Shown: positions 7,650-15,628, counted from the first letter of the stretch. The stretch: 64,000 nucleotides of DNA from Comamonas sp. (GCA_028690035.1 JAQVCA010000007.1:151965-215964); one strand, 5' to 3'. Numbers and translations: made by a program. The notes: generated by a model not told the origin, from the sequence alone.

Positions 7650-8972
7650 TTAATTCAGCATGTGAACCAGCCACAGCGACAGCCCGGGCACCAGCATCAA
7701 GATGCCCGTGCGCACCAGGTCAGACAGGATGAAGGGAATGGTGCCTTTGTAGGTTTCCTTCATGGGCACGTCTTTGGCCAGGCTGTTGATGATGAAAAGA
7801 TTCATGCCTACGGGGGGGGTGATCAGGCCGATTTCCACCACCATCAGTGCCAGCACGCCAAACCAGATGGCCTTGTCCGTGGGCCCCAGGCCCCAGAAGT
7901 CCAGCCCCATGACGATGGGCAAAAAGATCGGAATGGTCAGCAAGATCATGGACAGGCTGTCCATCACGCAACCCAGCACCAGGTAGATGAGCACGATCAT
8001 CAGCAGCACCAGCATGGGCGGCAGATCGGCACCCAGCACCCATTCGGCGGTGGCCGTGGGCATCTGCGACAGGGCAAAAAAGGCGTTGAGCAGGTCGGCG
8101 CCCAGCAAAATCAAAAAGATCATGGCCGTGGCCGAAGCGGTGTCAAAGGCTGCCTGCAGCATGCCTTTGAGGGTCAACTCGCGCGTGATCAGTGCCAGCG
8201 CGCCTGTGGCCATGGTGCCGATGGCTGCGGCCTCAGTGGGCGTGAAAATGCCCCCGTAGATACCACCAATCACCGTGACGAACACCAGCACGATGGGCCA
8301 GACCTCGCGGATGGTTTGCCAGCGCTGCGCCCAGTTCATGCGCGGTGCTGCCGGGCCGCTGCCGGGCGAGACGCGCACGTAGATGGCAATGGCCACCATG
8401 TAGCCCGCCATGGCCAGCAGACCGGGAACCAGCGCGGCCATGAACATGGCGGCCACGTTCTGTTCGGCCAGCACGGCGTAGATCACCAGCACCACCGAGG
8501 GCGGAATCAAAATGCCCAGCGTGCCACCTGCCGCCAGCGCGCCGGTGGCCAGCGCGGGCGAGTAGTTGTAGCGGCGCAGCTCGGGCAGCGCCACCTGGCC
8601 CATGGTGGCCGCCGTGGCCAGCGAGGAGCCACAAATGGCGCCAAACCCGGCGCAGGCACCCACCGCACTCATGGCCACACCCCCACGGTAGTGGCCCAGA
8701 AAGGCATTGGTGGCCTGAAACAGCCGCCGCGACAGGCCGCCGCGCGAGGCCAGATTGCCCATCAGCAAAAACAGTGGCACCACCGACAGGTCGTACATCG
8801 AGTAGCGCGCAAACGCCATGGTTTTGGCGTAATTGAACAAGGGGTCGATGCCCGCCACCAGGGCGTAGCCCAGGCCCCCGGCCACCAGCATGGAGATAGC
8901 GATGTGTACGCGCAGCACCAGCAGCACCAGCACCAGAGCGCCCATCAGAAATCCGATCGATTCGCTGCTCAT
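7650..8972 (-). CDS. dctM: TRAP transporter large permease (DctM-type)
   Basis: Inner-membrane protein of 440 residues with about 12 hydrophobic helices. As the ion-coupled transport subunit of a TRAP system it would import an organic acid, driven by a sodium or proton gradient. The start MSSESIGFLMG has a good ribosome site (GGGAGG) 7 bases upstream and overlaps the DctQ stop by four bases (ATGA). Family segments seen include SVVPLFLLMGNLASRGGLSRR, AVGACAGFGAICGSS, GTLGILIPPSVVLVIYA, GIFTPTEAAAIG and LITPPVGMNLFIINSL. The paired small subunit is immediately upstream, but no periplasmic DctP binding protein is encoded nearby. From the surrounding enzymes the cargo is probably an aromatic or related acid; that is inference. 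Confidence 0.93.
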   Translation of the reverse strand: MSSESIGFLMGALVLVLLVLRVHIAISMLVAGGLGYALVAGIDPLFNYAKTMAFARYSMYDLSVVPLFLLMGNLASRGGLSRRLFQATNAFLGHYRGGVAMSAVGACAGFGAICGSSLATAATMGQVALPELRRYNYSPALATGALAAGGTLGILIPPSVVLVIYAVLAEQNVAAMFMAALVPGLLAMAGYMVAIAIYVRVSPGSGPAAPRMNWAQRWQTIREVWPIVLVFVTVIGGIYGGIFTPTEAAAIGTMATGALALITRELTLKGMLQAAFDTASATAMIFLILLGADLLNAFFALSQMPTATAEWVLGADLPPMLVLLMIVLIYLVLGCVMDSLSMILLTIPIFLPIVMGLDFWGLGPTDKAIWFGVLALMVVEIGLITPPVGMNLFIINSLAKDVPMKETYKGTIPFILSDLVRTGILMLVPGLSLWLVHMLN

Positions 8973-9511
8973 GCTGCGCCTCCCAGTTTTTTGGCTTGTG
9001 TCCAAGCGGTGTACAGCGCGGTCAGGGTCAGCAGCGCAAACCCGGGTGCAATGGTGATGTGTGCCCACCACAGCGGCCAATCCAAAATCATGGAGCTTTC
9101 GCCATTGCGGTAGGCATCTATGGCGCCGACCGTGCTGCGCCAGGTCAGCCAGATGGAGGCACAGGCCAGCAGCAGCGCAGCCAGCGTGTCCAAAAAAGCA
9201 CGCAGGCGTGGCCCGGCGTTGTGCGTGAAAAAGTCCACGATGACATGGGCGTTCTTCATCTGCGCATAGGGCAAAAAGGCCGCAATGGCCAGCGAACAGG
9301 CGATTTGCACCATTTCCACATCGCCCAGCACGGGGCTATCGAACAGGGCGCGGCCCAGCACGCTCCAGGTGGACAGGGCGCAGATGCCCAGCATCAGCGC
9401 CACACCGCCCAAGGCCGACAGCTGCGACCAGGCCAGCAGAAAGCGCCCTACCGGGTCTTGCGGGGTGAGGGGATCGGGTGCTCCGTCGGGGGAGCTAAAA
9501 ACTTCGGCCAT
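8969..9511 (-). CDS. dctQ: TRAP transporter small permease (DctQ-type)
   Basis: Four-helix inner-membrane subunit of 180 residues that pairs with the large permease. The start MAEVFSS was chosen because it has a purine-rich site just upstream (GGAGGG) and gives the usual length; the frame extends further but into a repeat element. Hydrophobic segments are LLAWSQLSALGGVALMLGIC, a second around MVQIACSLAIAAFLPYAQ, a third around LAALLLACASIWLTW and a fourth around ITIAPGFALLTLTALYTAW. The conserved family segment QIACSLAIAAFLPYAQMKNAHVIVD is present in outline. Its last four bases overlap the DctM start, which implies translational coupling. Confidence 0.9.
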   Translation of the reverse strand: MAEVFSSPDGAPDPLTPQDPVGRFLLAWSQLSALGGVALMLGICALSTWSVLGRALFDSPVLGDVEMVQIACSLAIAAFLPYAQMKNAHVIVDFFTHNAGPRLRAFLDTLAALLLACASIWLTWRSTVGAIDAYRNGESSMILDWPLWWAHITIAPGFALLTLTALYTAWTQAKKLGGAA

Positions 9512-9583
9512 GGGGGAGGCCCTCCAGCACAGGGTAAAAAATCTGCCCTGCCACCGGCACAGCGCAGGCAACAGGCAGATTAG

Positions 9584-9642
9584 GTTTTTGAAAGAAAAAC
9601 GCCGGAAACGCTTATGTAGCAAGCGATTGCAGCTACGCTTTT
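9584..9642. repeat. Palindromic repeat element copy 3 (before dctQ)
   Basis: Shows AAACGCTTATGTAGCAAGCG and GCAGCTACGC, the core of the repeat family, with flanking T-rich runs. It lies in the 167-base gap between the hydrolase gene and dctQ and may form a weak hairpin inside the operon transcript. Confidence 0.6.
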
Positions 9643-9678
9643 TGCTAGCAGCCATGCGCCGCCAGCAGGCCGCGCAGC

Positions 9679-10692
9679 TTAATCGAGGCTGTGGGTGTCC
9701 ACGGTGTTTTCAATCGTGCCGAAGATGTTCTGTCCCTGTGCGTTGAACATCTCGATGCGCACGGTATCGCCGTGGCGCATGAAGGGGGTGCTGGGTTGGC
9801 CTTGTTCAATGGTTTCGTAGGTGCGTACCTCGGCCAGGCAGCAGTAGCCCACGCCGCCATTGGCAATCGATGAGCCCCACAGGTTGCCCTGTTTGTTGGA
9901 CACCGTGCCCGAGCCGATGATGGAGCCCGCGCACAGCGTGCGCGTCTTGGCCACGTGGGCGATGAGCTGGCCGAAGTCAAACGTCATGTCCACGCCCGCG
10001 TTGGGCTTGCCAAACAGCTGCTCGTTCAGGTGCACCACCAGGGGCAGGTGGACTTTGGCGTCTTTCCAGGCCTCGCCCAGCTCATCGGGCGTCACGGCCA
10101 CGGGGCTGAAGGCGCTGGCGGGTTTGCTTTGGAAAAAGCCAAAGCCCTTGGCCAGCTCGGCGGGAATGAGGTTGCGCAGGCTCACATCGTTGACCAGCAT
10201 CACCAGGCGGATGGCCTGGGCGGCCTGCTCGGGCGTGGCGCCCATGGGCACGTCGCCCGTGACCACGGTGACCTCGGCTTCAAAGTCGATGCCCCAGGCT
10301 TCCTTGGCCACCACCTTGTCGGTGGGGGGGATGAAACCGTCGCTGCCGCCTTGGTACATCAGCGGGTCGGTGTAGAAGCTCTCGGGCACTTCGGCGTTGC
10401 GCGCGCGGCGCACCAGCTCGACGTGGTTGATGTAGGCCGAGCCATCGGCCCATTGCCAGGTGCGCGGCAGCGGGCTGTGGCAGGCGCTTTGGTCGAAAGC
10501 GTCGCCCTCGATGGCCCCACTGTTCAGGGCTTCATAGACCTGGCGCAGCTGGGGCTCGACCGTGGCCCAGTCGTCCAGGGCGGCGAGCATCGTGCGGGCA
10601 ATGGCAGGAACCGCGCGGCAGCGCGAGAGGTCGCGGCTGACGACGACCAGGGTGCCGTCGCGGCCGCCGTGCTTGAGGGTGGCAAGTTTCAT
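9679..10692 (-). CDS. Fumarylacetoacetate hydrolase family enzyme
   Basis: Cytosolic enzyme of 337 residues of the FAH superfamily, which splits C-C bonds in beta-diketo acids such as fumarylacetoacetate or fumarylpyruvate with a divalent metal. The N-terminal MKLATLKHGGRDGTLVVVSRD is the lid-type domain typical of the roughly 330-residue betaproteobacterial form. The catalytic domain has FIPPTDKVVAKEAWGIDFEAEVTVV in which E-x-E ligands the metal, MLVNDVSLRNLIP with the ligand Asp, GFGFFQSKPASAFSPVAVTPD, and the ending segment GSGTVSN. It sits between the VOC gene and the TRAP permeases. It probably carries out the last step before central metabolism, after isomerisation by the GST encoded downstream. 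The true substrate depends on the unknown ring-cleavage product. Confidence 0.9.
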   Translation of the reverse strand: MKLATLKHGGRDGTLVVVSRDLSRCRAVPAIARTMLAALDDWATVEPQLRQVYEALNSGAIEGDAFDQSACHSPLPRTWQWADGSAYINHVELVRRARNAEVPESFYTDPLMYQGGSDGFIPPTDKVVAKEAWGIDFEAEVTVVTGDVPMGATPEQAAQAIRLVMLVNDVSLRNLIPAELAKGFGFFQSKPASAFSPVAVTPDELGEAWKDAKVHLPLVVHLNEQLFGKPNAGVDMTFDFGQLIAHVAKTRTLCAGSIIGSGTVSNKQGNLWGSSIANGGVGYCCLAEVRTYETIEQGQPSTPFMRHGDTVRIEMFNAQGQNIFGTIENTVDTHSLD

Positions 10693-10746
10693 GGGAATGC
10701 GTCCTAAGGTATCGAAGGGGAAAGAGGTGTAATGCAGGGCGCGGTT

Positions 10747-11292
10747 TTATTCCGCGTAGCTGCCGTCGTGCATCCAAGCGGCATGTTTGGGTGCCTGCTT
10801 GGTGCGCTCCCATTCGTCGAGCATGTCCCACTTTACGGCGTCCAGCATCTGGTTCATCTTGGGCGTGGCGGTGTCGGCGGCCAGCTCCAGGCGGTGTCCC
10901 GAGGGGTCGCGGAAGTAGATGGATTGGAATATGGTGTGGTCGGTTGGGCCGATGACTTCTAGGCCGTCCGCTTCCATCTTGGCCTTGACGCGCAGCATGG
11001 TCTCCACCGAATCGACCTTGAGCGCCAGGTGCTGCGTCCACGCCGGGGTGTTGGCATCCGACGGGGCAATCATGGGTGCCTTGGTGGGCAGCTCAAAAAA
11101 GGCCAGGATGTTGCCGCCACCCACATCGATGAAGATGTGCATGTACGGATCGGGCTCCTTGGTCGAGGGCACTTGGTTTTCGGCAATGGCCAGAATGAAG
11201 TTGGCGTCCAGGTACTTTTGGTACCACAGCACCGTTTCTTTTGCGTTCTTGCAGCGGTAGGCGACGTGGTGTACGCCGTTGAGCAAAGCCAT
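10747..11292 (-). CDS. VOC-fold (glyoxalase / extradiol dioxygenase-like) metalloprotein
   Basis: Protein of 181 residues made of two beta-alpha-beta-beta-beta modules. Candidate metal ligands are a His in GVHHVAYRC near residue 9, a His in TQHLALKV near residue 88 and a Glu in GHRLELAA, the classic His-His-Glu arrangement of vicinal-oxygen-chelate enzymes. A C-terminal tail of about 35 residues (KMNQMLDAVKWDMLDEWE) lies outside the fold. In this cluster, between a ring hydroxylase and a fumarylacetoacetate-type hydrolase, it is the only candidate for the ring-opening dioxygenase. A glyoxalase-like or dehalogenating activity is also possible. The ribosome site AAGGAGA is well placed upstream of the ATG. 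Fold assignment is firm, reaction is inferred. Confidence 0.8.
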   Translation of the reverse strand: MALLNGVHHVAYRCKNAKETVLWYQKYLDANFILAIAENQVPSTKEPDPYMHIFIDVGGGNILAFFELPTKAPMIAPSDANTPAWTQHLALKVDSVETMLRVKAKMEADGLEVIGPTDHTIFQSIYFRDPSGHRLELAADTATPKMNQMLDAVKWDMLDEWERTKQAPKHAAWMHDGSYAE

Positions 11293-11336
11293 GGTGGTCT
11301 CCTTGAATCCTTGGGTGTTTTTTTGGGGTGCAGTCC

Positions 11337-11567
11337 TTACTGCTCAAAAGGCTGGCGCGCAATGGCCAGGGCCTCGCGCAGCACGCCGATGTCGCCAATG
11401 TGGTTGGCCAGCAGCAGCACCAGGCGGGCATTGACAGCCAGGCTTTCATCGTCGCTCAGGCCCTGGTGGGCATCGATCAGCGCCTCGTAAAAATCGTCGC
11501 CTGGCGAAAAGGTCTGAAAGTAGCGCTTGCCAGGTTCTTGCAGGTTGGGCTCGGTAATCAGGGGCAT
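11337..11567 (-). CDS. Small DUF2783-family protein
   Basis: A 76-residue acidic protein with the segments FYEALIDAHQGLSD, ARLVLLLANHIGD and LREALAIAR, which I recognise as the DUF2783 family. It has no signal peptide or membrane segment. The start MPLITEPN is preceded by AAGGAGA. It lies between the flavoprotein monooxygenase and the VOC-fold gene in an uninterrupted leftward operon. Members of this family are commonly encoded next to flavoprotein hydroxylases, so it may be an accessory subunit or stability factor. The biochemical role is unknown. Confidence 0.75.
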   Translation of the reverse strand: MPLITEPNLQEPGKRYFQTFSPGDDFYEALIDAHQGLSDDESLAVNARLVLLLANHIGDIGVLREALAIARQPFEQ

Positions 11568-11605
11568 GGGGTGTCTCCTTGGCAATTCTCAGCAGTTCTC
11601 AATCG

Positions 11606-13282
11606 TTAGGCATTGCCGGTCGCACGGGCCACGGCGGCGCGCACCTTGGCAGCGTCAAAGGCGCGCCAGCGCGCGGCCACATGCTGGTCGGGGCGCACCA
11701 AGTAGGTGGTGCCTTCTTGCAGGTCGTAGCGCTGGGCCACCGTGCCTTGCACGTCGAGCAACGTGGGCAGGCCTTGCGGGGCCGTGCCCTTTTGTGCCAC
11801 CACCACGGCGCGCACGCCTATGCGGTCTTGCGCCACAGCGGCCAGCTGCTGCGCCAGCTCGGCGCCGATCTGGCTGGCATCGGCCACGTAGTACAGCAGT
11901 TGGAACTGGGTGTCCATAGCGCCCAGCAACCAGCCGTTTTTGCCACCGGCCACCGGGGCATCGTCCATGGGCGCGCCGGGGATCATGGTGCCGGCAAAGC
12001 TGTCGCTTTCGGGCGTGTTCAGCGGCGAATCGACCAGCCAGCTGGGCACCGACAGGCGGCCCGAGTTGACCAGGGCGCGCGCAAACGGGTAGTCCTGCGC
12101 CAGCGCCAGCACCGCGTTGCGAAAGGCCTTGCTGGTTTTGCTCTTGGGCGTGATGAAGTCGGTCGAGCGCGTCGAGTTCATGATGTTCTCGTCGGCGGCG
12201 TAGCAGCGCTCGGCGCTGTAGGTGTCCAGCAGCGAAGCGGGTGCCTTGCCGTCGAGCACCAGTTTCAACTTCCAGGCCAGGTTGTCGGTGTCTTGGATGC
12301 CGCTGTTGGCACCGCGCGCGCCAAAGGGCGAGACCTGGTGCGCCGCATCGCCCACAAAAAGCACGCGGTTGTGGTTGAACCGGCCCATGCGACGGCACTG
12401 GAAGGTATAGACGCTGACCCACTCCAGCTCAAACTCGCGGTCTTTGGCACCTTGCTGCTCCAGCATGGCCTGAATGCGCGGGATGACGTTTTCCGGCTTT
12501 TTTTCGTGCTCGGGGTCGGCGTCCCAGCCCAGCTGGAAGTCGATGCGCCACACGTTGTCGGCCTGCTTGTGCAGCAGCACCGACTGGTTGCGGTGGAAGG
12601 GTGGGTCGAACCAGAACCAGCGCTCGGCGGGGTAGTCGGCCTTCATGATCACATCGGCAATCAGGAAGCGATCCATAAAAATCTTGCCGTCGATGTCCAG
12701 CCCCAGCATGGTGCGAATGGGCGAGCGCGCGCCATCGGCGGCCACCAGCCAATCGGCCGTCAGGGTGTAGGCCCCATCGGGCGTTTCCACGCGCACGGTG
12801 GCCTGGTTGGCGTCTTGCTCCACGGCAATGACGTTGTTCTTGAAGCGGATTTCCAGGTTGGGCAACTGGCGCGCACGGTCGATCAGGTACTCCTCCAGGT
12901 AGTACTGCTGCAGGTTGACCATGCCGGGGCGCTGGTGGCCTTCTTTGGGGCACAGGTTGAAGTTGAACACCTCGCCATCGCCAAAAAAGGTGCGGCCCAC
13001 ATTCCAGGACACGCCTTTTTGCACCGCAGGCTCGCCGCAGCCCAGGCGGTCGAGCACTTCCAGCGTGCGCTTGGCGTAGCACACGCCGCGCGAACCGATG
13101 GAGACGGTGTCGTCGTTGTCCAGCACCAGCACGTTTTGGCCTTGCTGGGCCAGGTCGATGGCCATGGCCAGCCCGACGGGGCCAGCGCCCACCACCACCA
13201 CGGGGTAGTGGCCGCTGCGCTGTTCGCGCACCTCAGGGGGGCAGACGTAGTCGAACTTGGGGTAGGTATAGGTCTTGAGCAC
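11606..13282 (-). CDS. Group A FAD-dependent aromatic monooxygenase, MhpA-like
   Basis: Cytosolic flavoprotein of 558 residues that would hydroxylate a phenolic ring using NAD(P)H and O2. The FAD-binding Rossmann motif VVVVGAGPVGLAMAIDL puts GxGxxG at 32-37. The second fingerprint with the DG pair, VAADGARSPIR, is at 181-190, and the GD motif VLFVGDAAHQVSPFGARG at 308-324. A thioredoxin-like C-terminal domain of roughly 130 residues completes the class seen in 3-(3-hydroxyphenyl)propionate hydroxylase and phenol hydroxylases. A start codon is followed by the non-conserved tail MLKTYTYPKFDYVCPP, and AAGGAGA lies upstream. It heads the catabolic genes after the hydrolase gene. The substrate is not visible from sequence; a hydroxylated phenyl acid is likely. 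Confidence 0.88.
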   Translation of the reverse strand: MLKTYTYPKFDYVCPPEVREQRSGHYPVVVVGAGPVGLAMAIDLAQQGQNVLVLDNDDTVSIGSRGVCYAKRTLEVLDRLGCGEPAVQKGVSWNVGRTFFGDGEVFNFNLCPKEGHQRPGMVNLQQYYLEEYLIDRARQLPNLEIRFKNNVIAVEQDANQATVRVETPDGAYTLTADWLVAADGARSPIRTMLGLDIDGKIFMDRFLIADVIMKADYPAERWFWFDPPFHRNQSVLLHKQADNVWRIDFQLGWDADPEHEKKPENVIPRIQAMLEQQGAKDREFELEWVSVYTFQCRRMGRFNHNRVLFVGDAAHQVSPFGARGANSGIQDTDNLAWKLKLVLDGKAPASLLDTYSAERCYAADENIMNSTRSTDFITPKSKTSKAFRNAVLALAQDYPFARALVNSGRLSVPSWLVDSPLNTPESDSFAGTMIPGAPMDDAPVAGGKNGWLLGAMDTQFQLLYYVADASQIGAELAQQLAAVAQDRIGVRAVVVAQKGTAPQGLPTLLDVQGTVAQRYDLQEGTTYLVRPDQHVAARWRAFDAAKVRAAVARATGNA

Positions 13283-13312
13283 AGGGATCTCCTTGGATCG
13301 TCGAAACTTTTG

Positions 13313-13370
13313 TTTTCTAGTGTTTTTGGCTTGAAACGCTTGCTGCGCGTGCGGTTGCAGCTACGTTTTT
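13313..13370. repeat. Palindromic repeat element copy 4
   Basis: Has TTGAAACGCTTGCTGCGCGT followed by GGTTGCAGCTACG, a diverged copy of the repeat arms, in the 102-base gap between the monooxygenase and hydrolase genes. Confidence 0.6.
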
Positions 13371-13384
13371 AATTGTCTTTTGCT

Positions 13385-14350
13385 TCAAGCCTGTTGCAGT
13401 GCGTGCCACATCTCCTGGTCGCGCTGGGCCGTCCAGATGCGCGGGTCGCGGATGCCGCTGGCCTCATCGTGGGCGCGCGTCACGTCAAAAGGCAGGCAGT
13501 GCTCGTAGATGAACACATGGCCAAACTTGGGGTCCATGGCCTTGCGGGTGTGCTTCATGCAGGCGTTCAAGTCCATGCCCTGGGCCACCGCTTCTTGCGC
13601 GCTGGTGTACAGGGTAGAAACAAAATCGCGCGTGTAGGCCAGGCCTTTTTGTACGGCGTCGGGGGTGAGCAGCGCCGGGCCACGGCCAGGCACCAGCTTG
13701 TCGAAATTCATGGCGGCCAGGTTGTCCAGCGTCTGCGGCCAGTCGGCCAGATAAGCGTCGCCGGTGTAGCAGGCGGCATCGGCTTCCACCAGATCGCCCG
13801 AGAAGCAAATGTTCTGGCTGGGCAGATACACGATGGTGTCGCCCTTGGTGTGGCCCCGGCCCACTTGCTTGATGCGCACTTCCAGCTTACCCAGCCACAG
13901 CGCCATCTCGCCTTCAAAGGTGATGGTCGGCCAGGTCAGGCCGGGCACACTTTCCACGGCCTGGAACAGGCGCGGGAAGCGGCCAATCTCCGAGTCCATA
14001 TCCTGCTGGCCACGCTCAACGATCAGGTCGTAGGTGTCGCGGCTGGCAATGATCTGCTCCAGACCTTCGCTCTTGTAGCCCGAAGCGCCCAGCACGCGCA
14101 CGGCGTGGTAGTGCGTCAGCACCACGTATTTGATGGGCTTGTCGGTGATCTCGCGGATCTTGGCAATCACGCCCTGCGCGGCCACCGGGGTGGCCGTGGC
14201 GTCGATGATCATGCAGCTATCGTCGCCAATGATGACGCCGGTGTTCGGGTCGCCCTCGGCGGTGTAGGCGTAGGCGTTGTCGCTGAGTTTTTCCCAGCTG
14301 ACCTTCTTCTCTTCCAGATCGGCGTGGGAGGCAAATTTTTTCTCACTCAT
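13385..14350 (-). CDS. Metallo-beta-lactamase-fold hydrolase with altered metal motif
   Basis: Protein of 321 residues with the MBL alpha-beta fold. The usual HxHxDH motif is seen as HYHAVR, with His80 and His82 kept but Asp84 and His85 replaced by Val and Arg. Later ligand positions are present as VGRGHTKGDT (third His) and FSGDLVEADA (bridging Asp). With the second metal site apparently lost, it would bind one metal at most. It is the first gene of the leftward operon, divergent from the LysR regulator, and starts after GGAGA. A lactone or ester hydrolase acting on a pathway intermediate is plausible. The C-terminal 100 residues (KAMDPKFGHVFIYEHCLPFDVTRA) are conserved-looking and outside the core fold. 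Confidence 0.82.
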   Translation of the reverse strand: MSEKKFASHADLEEKKVSWEKLSDNAYAYTAEGDPNTGVIIGDDSCMIIDATATPVAAQGVIAKIREITDKPIKYVVLTHYHAVRVLGASGYKSEGLEQIIASRDTYDLIVERGQQDMDSEIGRFPRLFQAVESVPGLTWPTITFEGEMALWLGKLEVRIKQVGRGHTKGDTIVYLPSQNICFSGDLVEADAACYTGDAYLADWPQTLDNLAAMNFDKLVPGRGPALLTPDAVQKGLAYTRDFVSTLYTSAQEAVAQGMDLNACMKHTRKAMDPKFGHVFIYEHCLPFDVTRAHDEASGIRDPRIWTAQRDQEMWHALQQA

Positions 14351-14418
14351 GGGGTTCTCCTGTGGTGCAGACCGCCACCTGCGGTCCGAGGCACATCATG
14401 TGTTGTGGGTGTGGGTAC

Positions 14419-14447
14419 ATTAGAGAAGAGATGCATTTATTATTCAA
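14419..14447 (-). promoter_or_regulatory. Candidate sigma-70 promoter for the catabolic operon
   Basis: On the minus strand TTGAAT (-35) is followed after exactly 17 bases by TCTAAT (-10), about 70 bases before the hydrolase start. It lies in the divergent gap with the LysR gene, as expected for a LysR-activated promoter. Confidence 0.55.
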
Positions 14448-14464
14448 ACGGTTTTTTTTTATCA

Positions 14465-14487
14465 ATTCATAAATTTTTTCGATGAAT
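14465..14487 (+). promoter_or_regulatory. Candidate LysR-type binding site overlapping the lysR-like start
   Basis: A perfect 6-base inverted repeat, ATTCAT-N11-ATGAAT, has the T-N11-A geometry of LysR-family sites. Its right arm contains the ATG of the LysR gene itself. A regulator bound here would hinder its own expression. Confidence 0.5.
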
Positions 14488-15381
14488 GTCACCCTGCGGC
14501 AGCTGCACGCCTTTGTGGCCGTGGCGCAAACCGGAAGTTTCACCCTGGCGGCCGAGCGCCTGTTCATCACCCAATCGGCCTTGAGCAGCCTGATCAAAGA
14601 GCTGGAATCGAGCCTGGGCCTGCGCCTGTTTGACCGCAGCACGCGCCGCCTGCGCCTGTCGGTGGTGGGGCAGGAGCTGCACCCGCAGATCGAAAAAATC
14701 CTGCAAGACTTGGATGGCGTGGTCAGCGAGGCGGGCAACCTCAAAGCCCTGCAGCGCGGCAAGGTGCGCATTGCCGTGCCGCAGCTGCTGGCCTGCACGC
14801 TGCTGCCGCCGGTGATGGCCGACTTTCAGCGCCAGCACCCTGGTGTGCAGCTGCGCCTGGTCGATTGCCCGGTGGAAAGCGTCATGGCGCGCGTCTTTTC
14901 TGCCGAGGTGGACATGGGCATCGGCCCCGAGCGCGAGGCCAACTCCGACATCGAAGCGGCCGAACTCTTCACCCTGCCCTTTATGGTCGTGCTGCCGCCC
15001 GATCACCCGCTGGCCCAGCACCCCCAGCTGCGCTGGCAAGACCTGGGCGCGCAGCCGCTGATCACCCTGCAAGGCCAGTTCACCGACCTGCTGGTCAGCG
15101 ACGCAGGCGAGGCCGCACGCGAGCTGCAGCAAGACGCCTTCATGCAAGTCACCTTCATGACCACCGCCCTGGCCCTGGTGCGCGCGGGCCTGGGCATCAC
15201 CCTGTGCATGCCCTACGCGCGCTCCCTGGTCGAGCAAAACGGCCTGGTCATGCGCCCGCTGATCGAACCCTCGGTAGAGCGCAGCTTTTGGGTGTTCACG
15301 CGCAAGGGCCGCGCCCTGGCACCAGCGGCCGAGGCGTTTTTGACCTTCTTGCACACACAACTGGGGCACGATTGGCAATAG
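14482..15381 (+). CDS. LysR-family transcriptional regulator of the divergent catabolic cluster
   Basis: DNA-binding protein of 299 residues. Residues 4-63 form the winged helix-turn-helix (LRQLHAFVAVAQTGSFTLAAERLFITQSALSSLIKELESSLG, the LysR signature). Residues from about 90 form the periplasmic-binding-protein-like effector domain, beginning GKVRIAVPQLLACTLLPPVM. It is transcribed away from the hydrolase-monooxygenase operon, the standard arrangement for a LysR activator of neighbouring catabolic genes that responds to a pathway metabolite. A 23-base T-N11-A type dyad overlaps its own start codon. No obvious ribosome site precedes the ATG; the leader is T-rich and the dyad occupies the spot. 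The coinducer is unknown. Confidence 0.9.
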   Translation: MNVTLRQLHAFVAVAQTGSFTLAAERLFITQSALSSLIKELESSLGLRLFDRSTRRLRLSVVGQELHPQIEKILQDLDGVVSEAGNLKALQRGKVRIAVPQLLACTLLPPVMADFQRQHPGVQLRLVDCPVESVMARVFSAEVDMGIGPEREANSDIEAAELFTLPFMVVLPPDHPLAQHPQLRWQDLGAQPLITLQGQFTDLLVSDAGEAARELQQDAFMQVTFMTTALALVRAGLGITLCMPYARSLVEQNGLVMRPLIEPSVERSFWVFTRKGRALAPAAEAFLTFLHTQLGHDWQ

Positions 15382-15565
15382 CGCCTGAACAACGACGCGT
15401 TTTCAATCCAGCCAGCGCACGTTTTGCAAAACTTCGGCAAAGAAGCCGCGCAGGCTGACGGTGCTCATGCTGTAAGGATCAAACGTCTTGCAGGATGCGG
15501 TGGTACAGCGCGTTGACTTAATAGATTGATCGTTGGCTTGCCTGAAAGATGGCAACCCAAGCTGC

Positions 15566-15628
15566 GCAGCTTTTGGGTGTTCTCCCGCAAGGGCTAGGGC
15601 TTGGCGCTAGCGGCGGAGGCGTTTTTGA
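15566..15628 (+). pseudogene. Decayed duplicate of the 3' end of the LysR gene
   Basis: This 63-base stretch matches bases 15281-15343 of the LysR gene at about 53 of 63 positions. In the matching frame it reads SFWVFSRKG, then a TAG stop, then GLALAAEAFL, against SFWVFTRKGRALAPAAEAFL in the intact gene. It is a relic of a second LysR copy or of a local duplication. No intact gene surrounds it, and a palindromic repeat copy abuts its right end. Confidence 0.7.

Noticed and set aside
11579..13372. Open frame of 597 codons antisense to the monooxygenase
   Set aside because: It is a mirror of a well-supported flavoprotein gene, and its composition (His/Gln/Val-rich) is that of an antisense artefact.
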